Origin: Diphasiastrum complanatum
Taxonomy: Eukaryota; Streptophyta; Lycopodiopsida; Lycopodiales; Lycopodiaceae
DNA: 64,000 bases
NCBI GenBank assembly: GCA_029204225.1
Contig: CM055109.1
Location: 5,587,053 to 5,651,052, forward strand
Direction: 5' to 3'
A program made the position numbers and the translations under genes. Shown here one piece after another: positions 24,166 through 35,966 of the stretch (its first letter is position 1; each line of letters begins with the position of its first letter). Below the pieces are notes generated by a model, which saw nothing but the letters and a program-made list of their open reading frames with translations, was not told the origin of the DNA and did not search any database.

Positions 24166-24661
24166 GAGTATTCCTTTCAAATCATCATAATCCCAAGACA
24201 AAGAATAAGTTTTTAAGAAGCTGTGATAAAATTGACAAGCTAAGTTTGGTACAAGCTAAAACATCTTATTGAATGAACGAAAATAATCAAGAAACAAGAA
24301 AAGCAAGTGAGTCCAATGTGTTTCATTCTCAGATCAAACATGGGTGAGGTATGGAAATTGGTCTAGTCCAACTACATATGAAAAATACATGATATTCGAG
24401 AAACATCAATCTGACATCTAGGAATATTAGATTTATAAGCCCAAACTCTTCTAAGAGAGAAAAAGTGAAAAGTTGTCTCATTAAAAATTTAACTGAAAGT
24501 GCTTGTGTTTAGCTTTATTATTATCTATTAAAGTTTTCTATGTCTTTTAACCCTTTCTGCAGTTCGTTAGTCCAAAGTTCTTTATGTTTCATTCTCCTCG
24601 TAGTCTTGGGCTTTGGTTTCAGTCTGGGGTTTCATGGTGCAAGTGATGGTCTTACTAGCTG
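24166..24661. other. Region expected to hold protease; none seen
   Basis: On the element strand this 0.5-kb AT-rich stretch should carry protease (a D-S/T-G motif), but no such frame is readable. It could be a deletion joint or an inserted fragment. Confidence 0.4.
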
Positions 24662-26105
24662 TCAGTCATATGAATGGGGTATCTTCTTCCCTTCCAATTT
24701 TGAGACTTCTCCCTCTTTCTTTTCTATGTGCGTATCTTCTTTATCTTTCTCTAATCGTGGCGAAGTGACTGGCCATGGTGTAGCTATCTCCTTAGGCTCT
24801 TCAGATTTTTCTGGCTGTTTTTCCTTTGGTTGAGTTCTCAGCCCACTCCGAATGACTATCAATACCTCTTCCCTAGGTTTTTGTGTTCCTAGGGTTTCTA
24901 TTTCGATAAGATTGACTGGTGGTCGTTCCTCATGTATGTTGAACTTTCCTTTTCCAACCACAGTAACTTTATGGTCTTTTTGTAAAAAATTTGCTTGCCT
25001 TAATAGACCCTCATTACTAGGATCTGGAAATTTATGGTTGATCGGCCCTGGTATTCGATTCACATTGTTTAAGGCTTCTCTTCTATTCCAACATCTATCC
25101 TCCAAATGGCCTGTTTTTTGACAATGTCAACATATCGTGTTGGGGCAGTTTCGACACCAAACTTGGTGGAGCATCTAAGAGACGTCTTTGTCCCATCATG
25201 TTTTGTTGTCACTTCAGGAAGTTTACATTCGCAGCTAAAGTCAAAATGTTTTCGTGCATCACATCCATATATCATTTTAGCATAGGTTTCACATTGTCGA
25301 TTTCTGTATTAGATCCCGTGCCTTCATATCCTTGTTCTACATGCATGTTCCTGGTGACTGGTGCAACTTGCTTTTGGTTTAATGCATCACTCTAGTAGTT
25401 CATCGGGATGGCTCTATTTTGCTATGTGTGTTGTACTATCAGTGGTGTGTGTGGTCCATAATGACCAGGTCTCGTATTCAGGGGTGTTTCCCATATATCA
25501 CTTCCAAGGTTCAAATTGTTTACTACAAAAAATATTTTTGATGCTTGAGCCATCGTTATCTATGTTTCCACGACTATTACTGCTTTTTTCACAGTTTCTT
25601 CTAAAGTTTGAGGATTAGTATGTCTCACTATCAGCTACAGCTCACTTTTCAATCCTCGTAGAAAAAATTTCAATAGGAGTTTCGAGCTAAGAGCTACCTT
25701 GACTCCTACATGGCGAGGTAATTCGGTTAATTGTCGCAAATACTGCCTTACACACTCACCCTCCCCTTGTTGGATGGAGGTTAGTGTGAATAATAGGCCA
25801 TCAGTTGTTCGATGAGGGACTAATACTTCTAAGAACAACTTATGAGGGACTAATTCTGCAATGAATTCTTTGGAAAGGCTATAATACCACTTCCTAGTTG
25901 TTCCGATCAAGGTGATCGCGAAACACATCATTAGATGGCATGGGTTCAAAATCCTATTTATATGACACGCTGTCCAAAAGGCATTTATATGATTTTCAGC
26001 CCCTTCATATGGTGCCCCGTGGTATTCAAGGGTCGTACCTCTGAACTTAGGCAACAACTCTAAATTGGCTGGTATAACTATAGGTTCTATTACTCTTGCT
26101 GCCAT
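24662..26105 (-). pseudogene. Ty3/gypsy gag, broken
   Basis: The frame at 25635-26105 starts MAARVIEPIVIP and contains FRGTTLEYHGAPYEGAENHINAF-type capsid sequence, a WYYSL segment and an LRQLTELPRHVGVK run, typical of gypsy gag capsid helices. Further on, a CCHC zinc knuckle (25132-25091, ending GHLEDRCW) is readable but contains an in-frame TGA between its first two cysteines. It is followed by a charged tail (24662-25105) rich in Glu, Lys and Pro. Stops and frame shifts break the gene. The ATG at 26105 is the likely gag start, about 370 bp after the putative primer site. Confidence 0.75.
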
Positions 26106-26477
26106 GATTGTTGTGGGAGTAATCTCGCTTATAGCCGCTAGTTCTTCATTGTTGGCTATACTATGTTCCAGAAGTTGGCCTGATTCGAATGAGTCTCTCC
26201 CTCTTCTAATACAACGTCCTCTATCAAGTTTGGTATTCTAGATCTCAAGGGATATTTTGTAGAGGGTGATCCTATCTGCCCACAGAGTTGCTGCTTGGGA
26301 CCTATGTTTACTTGTCATTTTGTTATGTTTGGTGGAATTGTGGGATCAACACTCTTCATGCGATGCTAACCACATTCTAGCCATAACGCTTATTTAGACT
26401 CCATTATATTTCATCGACTCTCTCAGTGTGAGTTCACCATTAGTCATTTGTAGCTAACACACGTCTTTTTAATTTTC

Positions 26478-26495
26478 TCCCGGAAGACACACCAA
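26478..26495 (-). promoter_or_regulatory. Putative gypsy primer-binding site
   Basis: On the minus strand TTGGTGTGTCTTCCGGGA directly follows a CA dinucleotide that may end the 5' LTR (26496). The position is right and the sequence resembles a tRNA 3'-end complement, but I cannot name the tRNA. Confidence 0.4.
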
Positions 26496-27988
26496 TGTTT
26501 GGGCAAATTTTGGCCAGGGATTCGTCAGCCAAAACACCTTAGCGAGGGAAGAACCAACAATATCCTTACATGAGTAATCAGAGTCTAACCGCTTCCAATC
26601 CCGGGGGCCCCACTGATTCCTCCGTACTCCTAGGTCAACGAGAGTTTTTCAGGATCTCAAAGATGTGACCAGCGGGAGATTGTTCGCATCTTAGTGCTCA
26701 CACAAATCCATGACCGGCTAGCATGTTGTTGATTTGCAGTGAATAGACACCTTGTGCTACCCAACGATGATGTTCTTATGTGCACAATGGTTAGGATGAG
26801 GAATCCATGAGAGTTTATCTCTACGACAATGTCTCCAATATGAATCTCTCTAGCTGTGGTGTCAAATGCTATGATATCTATATTGGCGGGCCCTAAAACA
26901 CGTAAAACCAAATAGAATTTGCGTGGGCTAAAGTGTACTCCGTTCATAACATGCTTCTTTGAGTGTTCTATTATTGTCGGGACCTTTTTCTAACATCAAG
27001 TGTAGAGGTTGGCTCTTCTATAGTTGGGGTTGGTTCTTCTAAAGGTTGGGTAATACGTCTAAGGATGGCTGTCAAATTTTCATCAGTAGAAGCTGGTGGG
27101 GTAGGCCGACGAGGTATCACTAATTCTGTATATCGGATGGTTGTAAGGCCTACACATACCCAGTTCAGATTTTCTGCTAGCTTGTACACATTTATATTAA
27201 TTTCATATGCTCTATGTCTAACTCGAAACCATCAATCATCTGGGATGAGAAAACGCTGGACATACGAGCTATAGAAGTAGTAATAGGTTGTGCCTTGTCG
27301 CCATATTGATCATGGGAAATCTACTGGACTCAATGCTTGCTCAACAGGTTGCAATTGTAACGTCTGTGTGGTCACTAGTATCCCTTGCTGATTTATTTTG
27401 ATATATAATGTGGCCTTACCCCGTTGTCAATGTCAAGTGCTAAGTCTCCAGTTCGAAGGCCACGTACTGTAGTATCGAGTCCTATTATGGTCACATAGAG
27501 TCCGGTGAAGCGAAGTATAGGACAATATCATCGTGGTCGGCGTTCATCAGTCATGCCCTCACTGTATGATGTTATACAGTGGCACTGTCCTAGTAGCAAA
27601 GATTCCCTCTCAGCTTGGGTGAATAGTTTAAGATTCTCAACAACTCTAGAAGGTGTGGGTGTTGTCCTAATTCAGTCTCATAGTTATCACGGATTTTATT
27701 GAACTTTTAGAACATTTCACTCTCAAATCCATTCCTCTCTACACTCAATAATTTCCGTGATGACATTATTAGACCCCTTAGGTTGAACACTCACTTGCTT
27801 GGATGTCCTGGTGGAGCAAGTAGAAAATATACATTCATGTCATCTAGGTCTTATGTATCCTGACTCGGTTTTTGTGACAAGAGACAGTACAAAGGTTGAC
27901 GACCCATTCAAAGTTTGATAAATCCTCTCTTTAAAATCACTAATGATAGCATCTGTTGTCAAGTCTTTAGGTGATGCTTATCCATAGT

Positions 27989-28367
27989 CATTAGAGGAGT
28001 TCTAAATCCAAAAAAGACCCTTTGTGAAGATTCTTTTTATATTTTTTTCTCAAATTTTTCTTACACATGGACCAATCAAAGCACTCAAATTTGAAATCTA
28101 CGTAACGTAACTTTTTGAGTCCACATTTTGATTCCATACTAAAAATGGCATAACTTTCTAGTAGTAAGTCCGAATTTAGCGAAGTTCGGTGCATTGGAAA
28201 GTGCTCAACAAGGGCTTTCCAATGATATGTTAGATGACATACTCTTGAACTACGATTAAAAAGTTATGGCAAGTCAAAAGTATTAGTGTTATAATATTTT
28301 AATAATAAAAAAGGCATCTTGCACGAATTCTTAAAGGGTCTTTTTGGAACTCAAAACTCCTCTTATG
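27989..28367. mobile_element. Short TIR element, CATTAG/CTTATG ends
   Basis: The 379-bp insert starts CATTAGAGGAGTT and ends AACTCCTCTTATG. The terminal inverted repeats are about 38 bp, imperfect, and include AAAAAGACCCTTT on both sides. The partner LTR has CCATAGT joined to CGTATCTCTCTCGG at 8197-8198, the empty site with one base difference. Its interior (ATTGGAAAGTGCTC, TTTCCAATGATATGTTAGATGA) resembles a module in the fold-back element at 8700-8800, so the two belong to one wider family. It has no coding capacity. A TTA or CAT duplication could be argued, but the empty site fits best with no duplication. Confidence 0.7.
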
Positions 28368-28934
28368 CATATCTCTCTCGGAATTCAACCACATCATAGT
28401 AGAATGGTAGTTCAGATATAGTCAACCTAAAGTGAGCTTTTAAAATATCACAGTATAGGGCTCATAGGATAGTATGATATGTTGACACTCTGATAGTTAG
28501 CATACAACCATTCCCACGTGATTATGGTATAATTTCTCGTGTGCTTGAGAAATGTGCTTTTCTCAAAGATTTTCTAATATTGTTAGCCCCTTTCAAGTAA
28601 ACTCAAAAAAACAATCCTCACATCAATGTTTGTTACAACAGATATAGGTTGTGATCATTCTCAAAGTTTCTCACTTTTACAAACTCCAGCTATAAGAATT
28701 TGGTACTCTTAGTTGAAACAGTGGTGTATCTTGTTTTTTTTGAAGATTTTCATTTTTTGTTTTTCGGTTTTTTTTTGTTTTTCCAAATAATTTTATATAC
28801 ACTAATGTACTCGTGCTAATGCGTGGACCTAGGTTCCAGGGGTCTGTGAATCCTATAGTGCCCGTATATTCCGATGGCGCAGTAAGGATTGTGTTCTATA
28901 TGAGGAATAAAAAATGATTCAGTGTTGATTCCTA

Positions 28935-28965
28935 GACCCAAGAGGATATTTTGCCTCTTTGGGTC
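28935..28965. other. Perfect-stem hairpin in the gypsy LTR
   Basis: GACCCAAGAGG and CCTCTTTGGGTC form a stem around an 8-base loop. The copia element in the partner LTR inserted two bases from the equivalent arm. The segment from this loop to the next CCAAGAGG is absent in the partner LTR. Confidence 0.6.
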
Positions 28966-29929
28966 TCAGTTATCCCTCCCTCTATATTCCAAGAGGTTGG
29001 GGTACAACATTCACACTTGTGCACTATATACAAAATCGACATTATGCTTAAAAACTCGAGTGTGCATTACTAGTATGAATTCGTGAGCCATTCCTATAGA
29101 CATTTCAAAATCACTACCACTTTGGTTACTCACGAAACACATGCAACACCTTCATAACTTCTATCTACAGATCTTACAAACAACTTTTCAAAGAGAATCA
29201 AGTTAGCTAGTAAGTACACAACCTACAAACCATTACATACAGTACCCATACTACAGAATCACAATATGAATTTACAATAAGAGCATTACGTATTTTAGTG
29301 AGACCTCCTTTTATTCACTAAAATGAGTAGCAACCACATCTCAAACATACTTACTGATTGTTATGAGCACTTTTTCCATTAGCCATTTATGAAACATGAG
29401 TGCATAACTTAAATCTAGCTTAGCTAAGTTAGGAATTCCATTACATACATGCAATGAGTAGAGTCCTCCCTTCATTTGTATACCAGCTGGTAAAGCCAAA
29501 TATGATGAGAATGTACCTCCGTAATGGTCCAAGAGTTGTGCTCAGCTAGAAAGGGAGAGCTCAATCACTGATGATAAGAGTGAACCGTCATTTGAAAAAT
29601 GGTTTTGTGAGGCCACTTTTCAAAAAACTTTGCTCTTACTCTTCATAACATGACTTTAAAAGAGAGGTGTAAACTTGTGGAACTGAAGCACGCTGGTTAG
29701 GGAAGTTGAAGGGTGCTCATTTGCTTGGCTTCTCTGCTCGCTGCTCGCGATCTACTGGCCCATTCTGGGGCTCCCTTTGTATAAAAACCCTAAAGGATTA
29801 CCGCCCTAAGATGAGGATATATGAACACAATAAGAGAGACTATGGAGCCAACCGCCCCACTAAACCTAGATCATAACCTGGATCTAGCCCCCAAGCCATG
29901 CCATGTGAAGCAAGAGGAGAAGAATACGA

Positions 29930-31779
29930 CACTAAGCCCAAAACTGGCTAGTAAAAACAATTCACGTGGACGTTGAATTCTGACATCCACGTGGCGGTGG
30001 TTTTGTTTTGCCACGTGGATGTCGGATTCCAACGAATCGGCCACGTGGACGTCAGATTCCGACATCCACGTGGCGAAAAAAAAAGCGGAATTTTTTTTTT
30101 TTCGATTTCTTTTGCCACGTGGATGTCGGATTCCGACGGCTTGGCCACGTGGACGTCGGATTCCACGTGGCAAAAAAAAAATTGGACATCTATTTATTTT
30201 TTTTCATTTTTTGTTTTTTTTCGGAATCCAACGGATTTTAAATGTGTCGGGAGTTCGACATTGCTGAAAAATAGAAATTCTAAAATTTCATGATACGAAC
30301 TCTTACAAATCGATTCCATGATACGAACTCTTATTTCAATGTGGAGATTATGACAAGAACTACAAACATACTATATATGGCATATAGTACTACAAAGCAA
30401 CTAATATAACCTCTTACAATCATTTCAAACACGTTGAATGAATATTTACATCAACTATGATTCACAATATTAATCAAGTCACTAATACCTACAAACCCAT
30501 TCGTTAATTGGTATGGAAATTAGCATAATTACAACCAAACATACTTCAATTGACAGGAAGTGCATATGGAAAATAAATGATTACGGAAAATGACATAGAT
30601 GAAACGATCTGAAAATAGATAAAGTCATACCTATTTGTGAGTGCATATGCATGTAGGCGGAAAGTGAAGAAGTGCTACTCATGAATGCTTCAATTAATAT
30701 TACTATGTAGACAATCGATCACTTAGGTAAGCAGATGTTGTAGGGTTTGTAAATCACCATAAAACCCTTACAAAGGGCCACAAGCAGATGCCATATGTCA
30801 CAGGTCTGTGGTTGCTTTCTGACTAACTATTTACAGATTTGTAAGATTGGCCTCCTAACTAGCGATGGACAGATTGGATCTACTTACAAATTAGTGGTCC
30901 TATAGTACTAAAAATGCACAAAAATAGACAACTAAAAGATGCCCAAAAATGTCAATAATCAACGATTTTAGGGCTTGTAGATCTGTGACTATCAAAGCCT
31001 AATACATGGCTTACTTTCCAGCATCCTACAGTTAGGAAAAATGCCCTGTAGACAAGTGATGGATTGTTAGGAGATAGTGTTGTTAGGATAGCGTGTAGAA
31101 CTGGCCGTAGGTAGGGTAACATGACTGGGTAAGTACATGTTGTAGAATAGACAAGAACTGCAACCAAAAGCTCAGAACAAATTACCTAGATTATGATTAC
31201 AGATTGATTGGCTACATTGCTATTTCACTTCCATGGGGAGCCGCTACCGTGCATATGTGGCTACATTGAGATAATATACAATACAAAAGAAAGAGAAAAC
31301 AAAATATATAATACAAGGAAGATAGTATACAAGAAAAAGTTACAAAGAAAGAAATCTTAGTTGCACATAACAAAACAAAAGCATCGTACTTGGAATGAGA
31401 CAAATGAAATTGATAGAGTTTAGAAGAAGTGCCAAAAGCCGATCTCCAACAATCTCCCGCAAGAATAAAAAATGAGAAAACCCTAGAAAAATTAACGCGG
31501 CTTTGAGAATTCAGTCACGGACGGCGGATTCCAACATCTGTATTCTCCGTCGGAATCCGATGTCCGCTTTATGCTTTTTTTTGGATGTCGGATTTCGACA
31601 TATTTATTATCCGTCGGAATTTGACATCTGTAAAAAAAAAAAAATTCCGACAATTTTTTTTTTCTTTTTTTAGTCGGATTCTGACATATTATTATGTCGG
31701 ATTCCGACGGATTATGCAATTTTTTTGAATCCGTCGGAACCTTGTGTCGGAAATCGCGCATTTTGTTGTTGTGCTAGTG
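29930..31779. mobile_element. CACTA-like non-autonomous element (putative)
   Basis: The right end is convincing: it reads inward from 31779 as CACTAGCACAACAACAAAAT, followed by several GTCGGATTCCGAC-type subterminal repeats (31505-31755), as in CACTA transposons. The left end is weaker: CACTAAGCCCAAAAC at 29930 resembles the right end with gaps and is followed by the same GTCGGATTCCGAC words mixed with CCACGTGG (29971-30170). No shared 3-bp flank was seen (CGA left, TTG right). The interior (30240-31480) has no coding signal, so the element would depend on a transposase made elsewhere. Confidence 0.5.
29971..30172. promoter_or_regulatory. Cluster of CACGTGG (G-box type) motifs
   Basis: Eight CACGTGG words occur within about 200 bp, in both orientations, alternating with GTCGGATTCCGAC-like palindromes. 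CACGTG is the core bound by plant bZIP and bHLH proteins, but here the repeats sit where CACTA subterminal transposase sites are expected, so a transposase-binding role is equally likely. Confidence 0.55.
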
Positions 31780-33072
31780 TTGATCTAAAGTGTATAAGCT
31801 TTGCTTAGGAGATCATTCACACGCATTAGGGCATTCTCACACATGAAATTTCACAGTCTCATACTATGTGGATGATAGTTTTGGATTGTGGATGCATGTT
31901 TGTGTGCTCTTGCCTTGACGTTGTCTAGATAGATTGTTTGCATCAAAAAGCAAAGCAAGGAGCTAAGCAATAGGTACTCTGGCAAGGAACAAAGCTTTGA
32001 GTATACATAATCTAGGTAAGTAAAGGATGATGGTGTAGTAATATAAGGTTTAAAGTACATAGAATGAAATTGTTTTCTTTTTTATCAAGAAAATTAATGT
32101 TACACAAGATTGATCTGCTAGTTTGATGGCAAATCTTGCTGTCCTCAACAATTTTCAGTATTTAGTTCTATCACATATTAGTTTCCAATTCAAAATCAAG
32201 AAAAAAAAATTGTTATTATTTGTATACTATAGTCACATGGGGAAGTGGGTGATACGAACCTGCAATGATATGGTTATCAAGTTGCAGCATTGATTTGAGA
32301 TAATGCTTTTGCAAGCTAGCTAACATTCGAATATTTCTACAATCACGCTGACTAGTTTGGGTTTGTTTCTAACATTTGTTATTCCAAAATATAGTAAAAA
32401 TTGAACTTCTTATTTTGATTGCCATCGAAGAGATAGATGGAAAGCTTTTCCCAAAAAGAAATTTGTCTGGCCAATCTGTCTACCCCCTGAATCCCAGTAG
32501 CAATTAAAAAAAATTCATTTGCTCTTGATGCTCTGTGATATTCCCTTACCAGCTCAAGAAGATTAATAGATTTGAATGTACTATGCAAATTCAGTGTTCA
32601 GAATTGTGACTGGCACTTACAGGATTCCATTAAACTTTCAAACGAGTTTTATCATTTGAACGGACAATTGTGCTACACTGAAAAGAGTCAATGCAGGATG
32701 AATCAAAGTAGAACATTTATGATCATTCTAGTCTCAAACTCCATGAAACACTCTCCATTTCTTATCTGAGATTTTGCATGAACAGTTGTTTTTACCGGCC
32801 GTACATAGGCTACAACAGTCACACTAGACTTGGACAAATCTCACCCTGTTCCGTATTATAAGTGTTACAAGAACATAGAAGATATTAATGCACAAGCAGT
32901 TGTTCATCCTCTGATGGCAATGTAACAAATACATAGTTATAACAGAAGAACGTGCATACCGTAACCCCTTTGCCTGACGGCTACTTCTAATAAGCTCATT
33001 GATTATCTGCTCTCAGATTCACACGTTGTCAGTTCTGAATGGCAAGATCATGTTCTAGTGCCAACCGTTGGC
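31780..33072. other. Intergenic region 3' of the aquaporin gene
   Basis: No coding or mobile-element signal is evident. The first few hundred bases before 33073 would contain the 3' untranslated region and polyadenylation site of the minus-strand gene. Confidence 0.5.
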
Positions 33073-35355
33073 TTACCTACGAAAACTTCTAACGGACCTT
33101 CCAGTCTCAGGATCTTTCAAACGTATCACTGAGTAGGCTCCAGCCCCAAACTGCATACCCAATATGGGCGCTAATATGTACAACCAGATGCCTTTGTAAT
33201 TGCCAGCAGCAATGGCTGGACCAAGAGTGCGAACAGGATTCATAGAACCGCCTGTGGTTGATCTGCAATGGAGGCCAATATAAACATATAATCAGTCTCG
33301 TTACGTAGAAGGAATTGAAAAGTCCGAGGAACCTTTGAGCAATATAGGAAGAAGACAAAGAATTTCATGTTTCCCTAAAAAAATTTGTTTCTTCTCTTGC
33401 AATTACTTCCAACATAAAGGGTGTGATCGTTTTTGGGTAAAAGCTTGGCTGGTGAAATACATGAAATTGCAAATACATTGGTTAACAATATATGGGGCTT
33501 TCTTTGCAATCAGTGCATTTGAAGTCGTTTTGATAAGACAGAATAAACCTCTAATTCTAGCAGATCACATCAATAACTTCCCTAGAAAAAAGAGATTCAG
33601 TTAGCTGGGGTCGACCATAGACCACGAACATCTAAAAAGGACAATCATTAATGACTTAGGTTGTCATGAAACATTTTACATAAGTGCTACCTAGTGAGTA
33701 AGAAGCAATATTAGTGTTCCATCATCCCAGACAAGACTCAAATTAACCAGCTTCTATCAAGCTAAGAACCTTGCTATGACTTGCAGAATATTAGCAAAAA
33801 GGTGAATCCGTCATCAAGCAGATTGAGCGATTGTCACCATAAGGAGAAGCATTAGGAAGCCGATTTCATGTTTTCCTGTTGTCTTCAAAGCTATAATATG
33901 TAATATATCCTCTTTGAATTTCTGAAGCTACATAAAAAACATGGAAATTCACTAGCAGTTGCTCTCAAGATTTGAAGTCTTACCCAGAGATTAAAATATT
34001 TAGGAGAACCGTCACTCCCACAGCTATTCCAGCTAACTCTCCCACCTGCAAGTTGGATATGGAAAGCTTGAACATATAGCCATCTCATACCATTTTAGCT
34101 TGTCTATTCTGAAGGAATAAGATACTTCTGGAACTACACCTCTATGTTTCTGCTCACGCAACTTATCAACTCAAGTCATGAATTTTTTTAAAAAAAATCA
34201 GAAAACTGACAAGAGTCCTCTGTCAGAAAAGAAATAACAGAAGAAGAATACAAGAAACAAACTTCAGCAAGTTACAAAAATGCAGCATCTATTGGCCTAT
34301 AAAGGAAGATGATTGCAGCTGAGGCCTTCTAGAGTCTTTGGATTTACCGCACGAGTGTCTGTTGCAACAGCTGTAATCACAAACATGAGAATGAATGAGA
34401 TCACAAATTCAAGGGCGAACGCTTCCCCATAACCTCCATGAGGAGTAGTCACCCCACCGTGCAGATCTGGGTGAAAAATCCCTTTCAAAGCATACGAAGC
34501 ACCGATGGATCCTCCCACTTGAGCAATTATGTATAAAGGAACCTGTCCAAAAGTAGCACTTGACTAGTGAATCCTTTCAATAAGAACGTGTGAAACTTGC
34601 TTGACAGGATCTATATGCTGTGCACTGCTGACCATACCGTCAACTATGCAATATAGCGTAAAATGAAAATGTGAGAAAGTCTAACATACCTCGGCCCACG
34701 GGAAGTGACGCAATGAAGCAAAGGAAAGAGTTACTGCTGGATTGATATGAGCTCCTGATATATGTCCGGTTGAGAAAATGACGATCATTACTGCAAAGCC
34801 CGCTCCTGCTGCGCATCCAAGGATGGTTAAACTTCCCCCTGTCTTCTCGTTCACTACAGCTGTGCCTGCTGCAGCAAACAGCAGTACGAATGTGCCAATG
34901 AATTCCGAAAGTACCTTTTCATCCACAGCAGCAGAAGAACTCCTGAGTTAGCTTGTCAATTGTCCACAGCTAGTAAGGGCATCAGTATTGCCCACAATAA
35001 ATATGACTGAAAAAAAAAAAATTAAGGACAGACTCAGCAATTTTAAAGGTCAAACAATGCTAGGATTTTACGTATGCATCTCTAAGTTCCCAAGCTTGAT
35101 CTTCTTGGACATCTGAATCATTTGAATATTGCTAACCTTTCTTGTTAGAGAAGAGCAGGGTGAAAGAGTAATGGGTAGTTCGCTTAGAATCCCCTCCTCC
35201 ACCATACATTGATCAACAGGGAAGCATTTGTTGTAATGGCGAGAACTCCTCCCCATGCTGGTGGCACGGTCGGTTATTCCAGCCTGCATGAAGCTCCCAC
35301 TTTGGGCGCTATTGCCTTGAGCTGGCTCTGTTCGGGGGTTTTCTTGGTCCTCCAT
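33073..35355 (-). CDS. NIP subgroup II aquaporin, boric acid channel type
   Basis: Five exons give 296 residues: 35355-35137, 34914-34690, 34542-34348, 34045-33984, 33262-33073. All introns are GT..AG, and the exon sizes 225/195/62 are those usual for plant NIP genes. The ATG at 35355 (MEDQENP) is chosen as the first in frame. The protein is a six-helix plasma-membrane channel for small neutral solutes. Motifs: first pore motif NPA (131-133, in GHISGAHINPAVT), second NPV (242-244, in GGSMNPVRT). Selectivity filter by alignment: Ala111, Ile230, Gly239, Arg245 (A-I-G-R), that of subgroup II NIPs such as Arabidopsis NIP5;1, known boric acid channels. NIP5;1 itself has NPS/NPV and NIP6;1 has NPA/NPV, so this copy mixes the two. 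The N-terminal CFPVDQ segment and C-terminal RSFRR also fit. No stops or frame shifts; splice phases agree. The next gene-like units are all transposons. Confidence 0.93.
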
Positions 35356-35953
35356 AAGTTTGACACGCAAACTTGAAGAATCTATATCGAAAAGAGTATG
35401 ATGATTTTATATCGAAAAGAGTACGAGTGATGATTGACTGTGACTATCACGCACTTGAAGGATTGCCACCTCCTGGATCTTCCGTGAGATCTCAGTTTTT
35501 ACACAATGCTAGTCTTTTGTTACCTCGAGATTACACAGTTGCAATTGGAGGGCTAGATCAAATAGGAAAAGAGAAAAAAAATTAACAAACTCGGGAGAAA
35601 GCTGAGGATTGTAGGTGCTATGATGTGTACGGAACTTAAGGTGTACACTACCTTCAAGCGAGCTTGCTCTCTATAGCTACGAAGAGGAATGACATGAAAA
35701 CTGCATTTATTTCTCTTTAGCAACAAGGAATGACATCATTTCTGTTAAAGAATCTATATGCCTAGGCGCACCACAGAAGGCTGCAGCATGCAACTAATTG
35801 TTGTTAGCAACTCTGATTAGCTTGCTTTTAGTGCAAACTAATTTCAACGATTTATAAGAGCTAGAAGGCGATATTTCTGCCAATAAGTGTCTATTTAATC
35901 CTTGTTGTCATGAATAATGATCATAAGTGTAATAGGGATCTTCCGGAATCTCT
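35356..35953 (-). promoter_or_regulatory. Proximal upstream region of the aquaporin gene
   Basis: About 600 bp upstream of the start codon. I saw no AUG-UAA minimal upstream frame of the kind that gives boron control in Arabidopsis NIP5;1, and no strong TATA box. The transcription start is not determined. The 70-codon plus-strand frame at 35373-35585 has no family match and contains a small internal duplication; it is not called. Confidence 0.4.
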
Positions 35954-35966
35954 ATCTCTCACTCAC

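Larger units (their letters stand above)
26496..29780 (-). repeat. Ty3/gypsy 5' LTR
   Basis: About 3.3 kb, repeated at 7103-10227 plus 16664-17345. It lies upstream (in element sense) of the gag frame and so is the 5' LTR. It contains the 379-bp inserted element at 27989-28367 and the empty sites of the fold-back element and of the copia insertion seen in the other LTR. Its U3 end is approximate, because similarity ends near 29780. Very long LTRs fit a large Tat-type gypsy element. Confidence 0.7.

Noticed and set aside
29871-30293. Overlapping frames on both strands with similar repeated peptides
   Set aside because: Produced by the CCACGTGG and GTCGGATTCCGAC repeats, which read openly in several frames.
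29930-31779. Complete CACTA element with target duplication
   Set aside because: Only the right terminus is convincing and the flanking 3-bp words differ, so it is kept as putative.
35373-35585. 70-codon plus-strand frame next to the NIP start
   Set aside because: No family match, includes a small internal duplication, and lies in the aquaporin upstream region.
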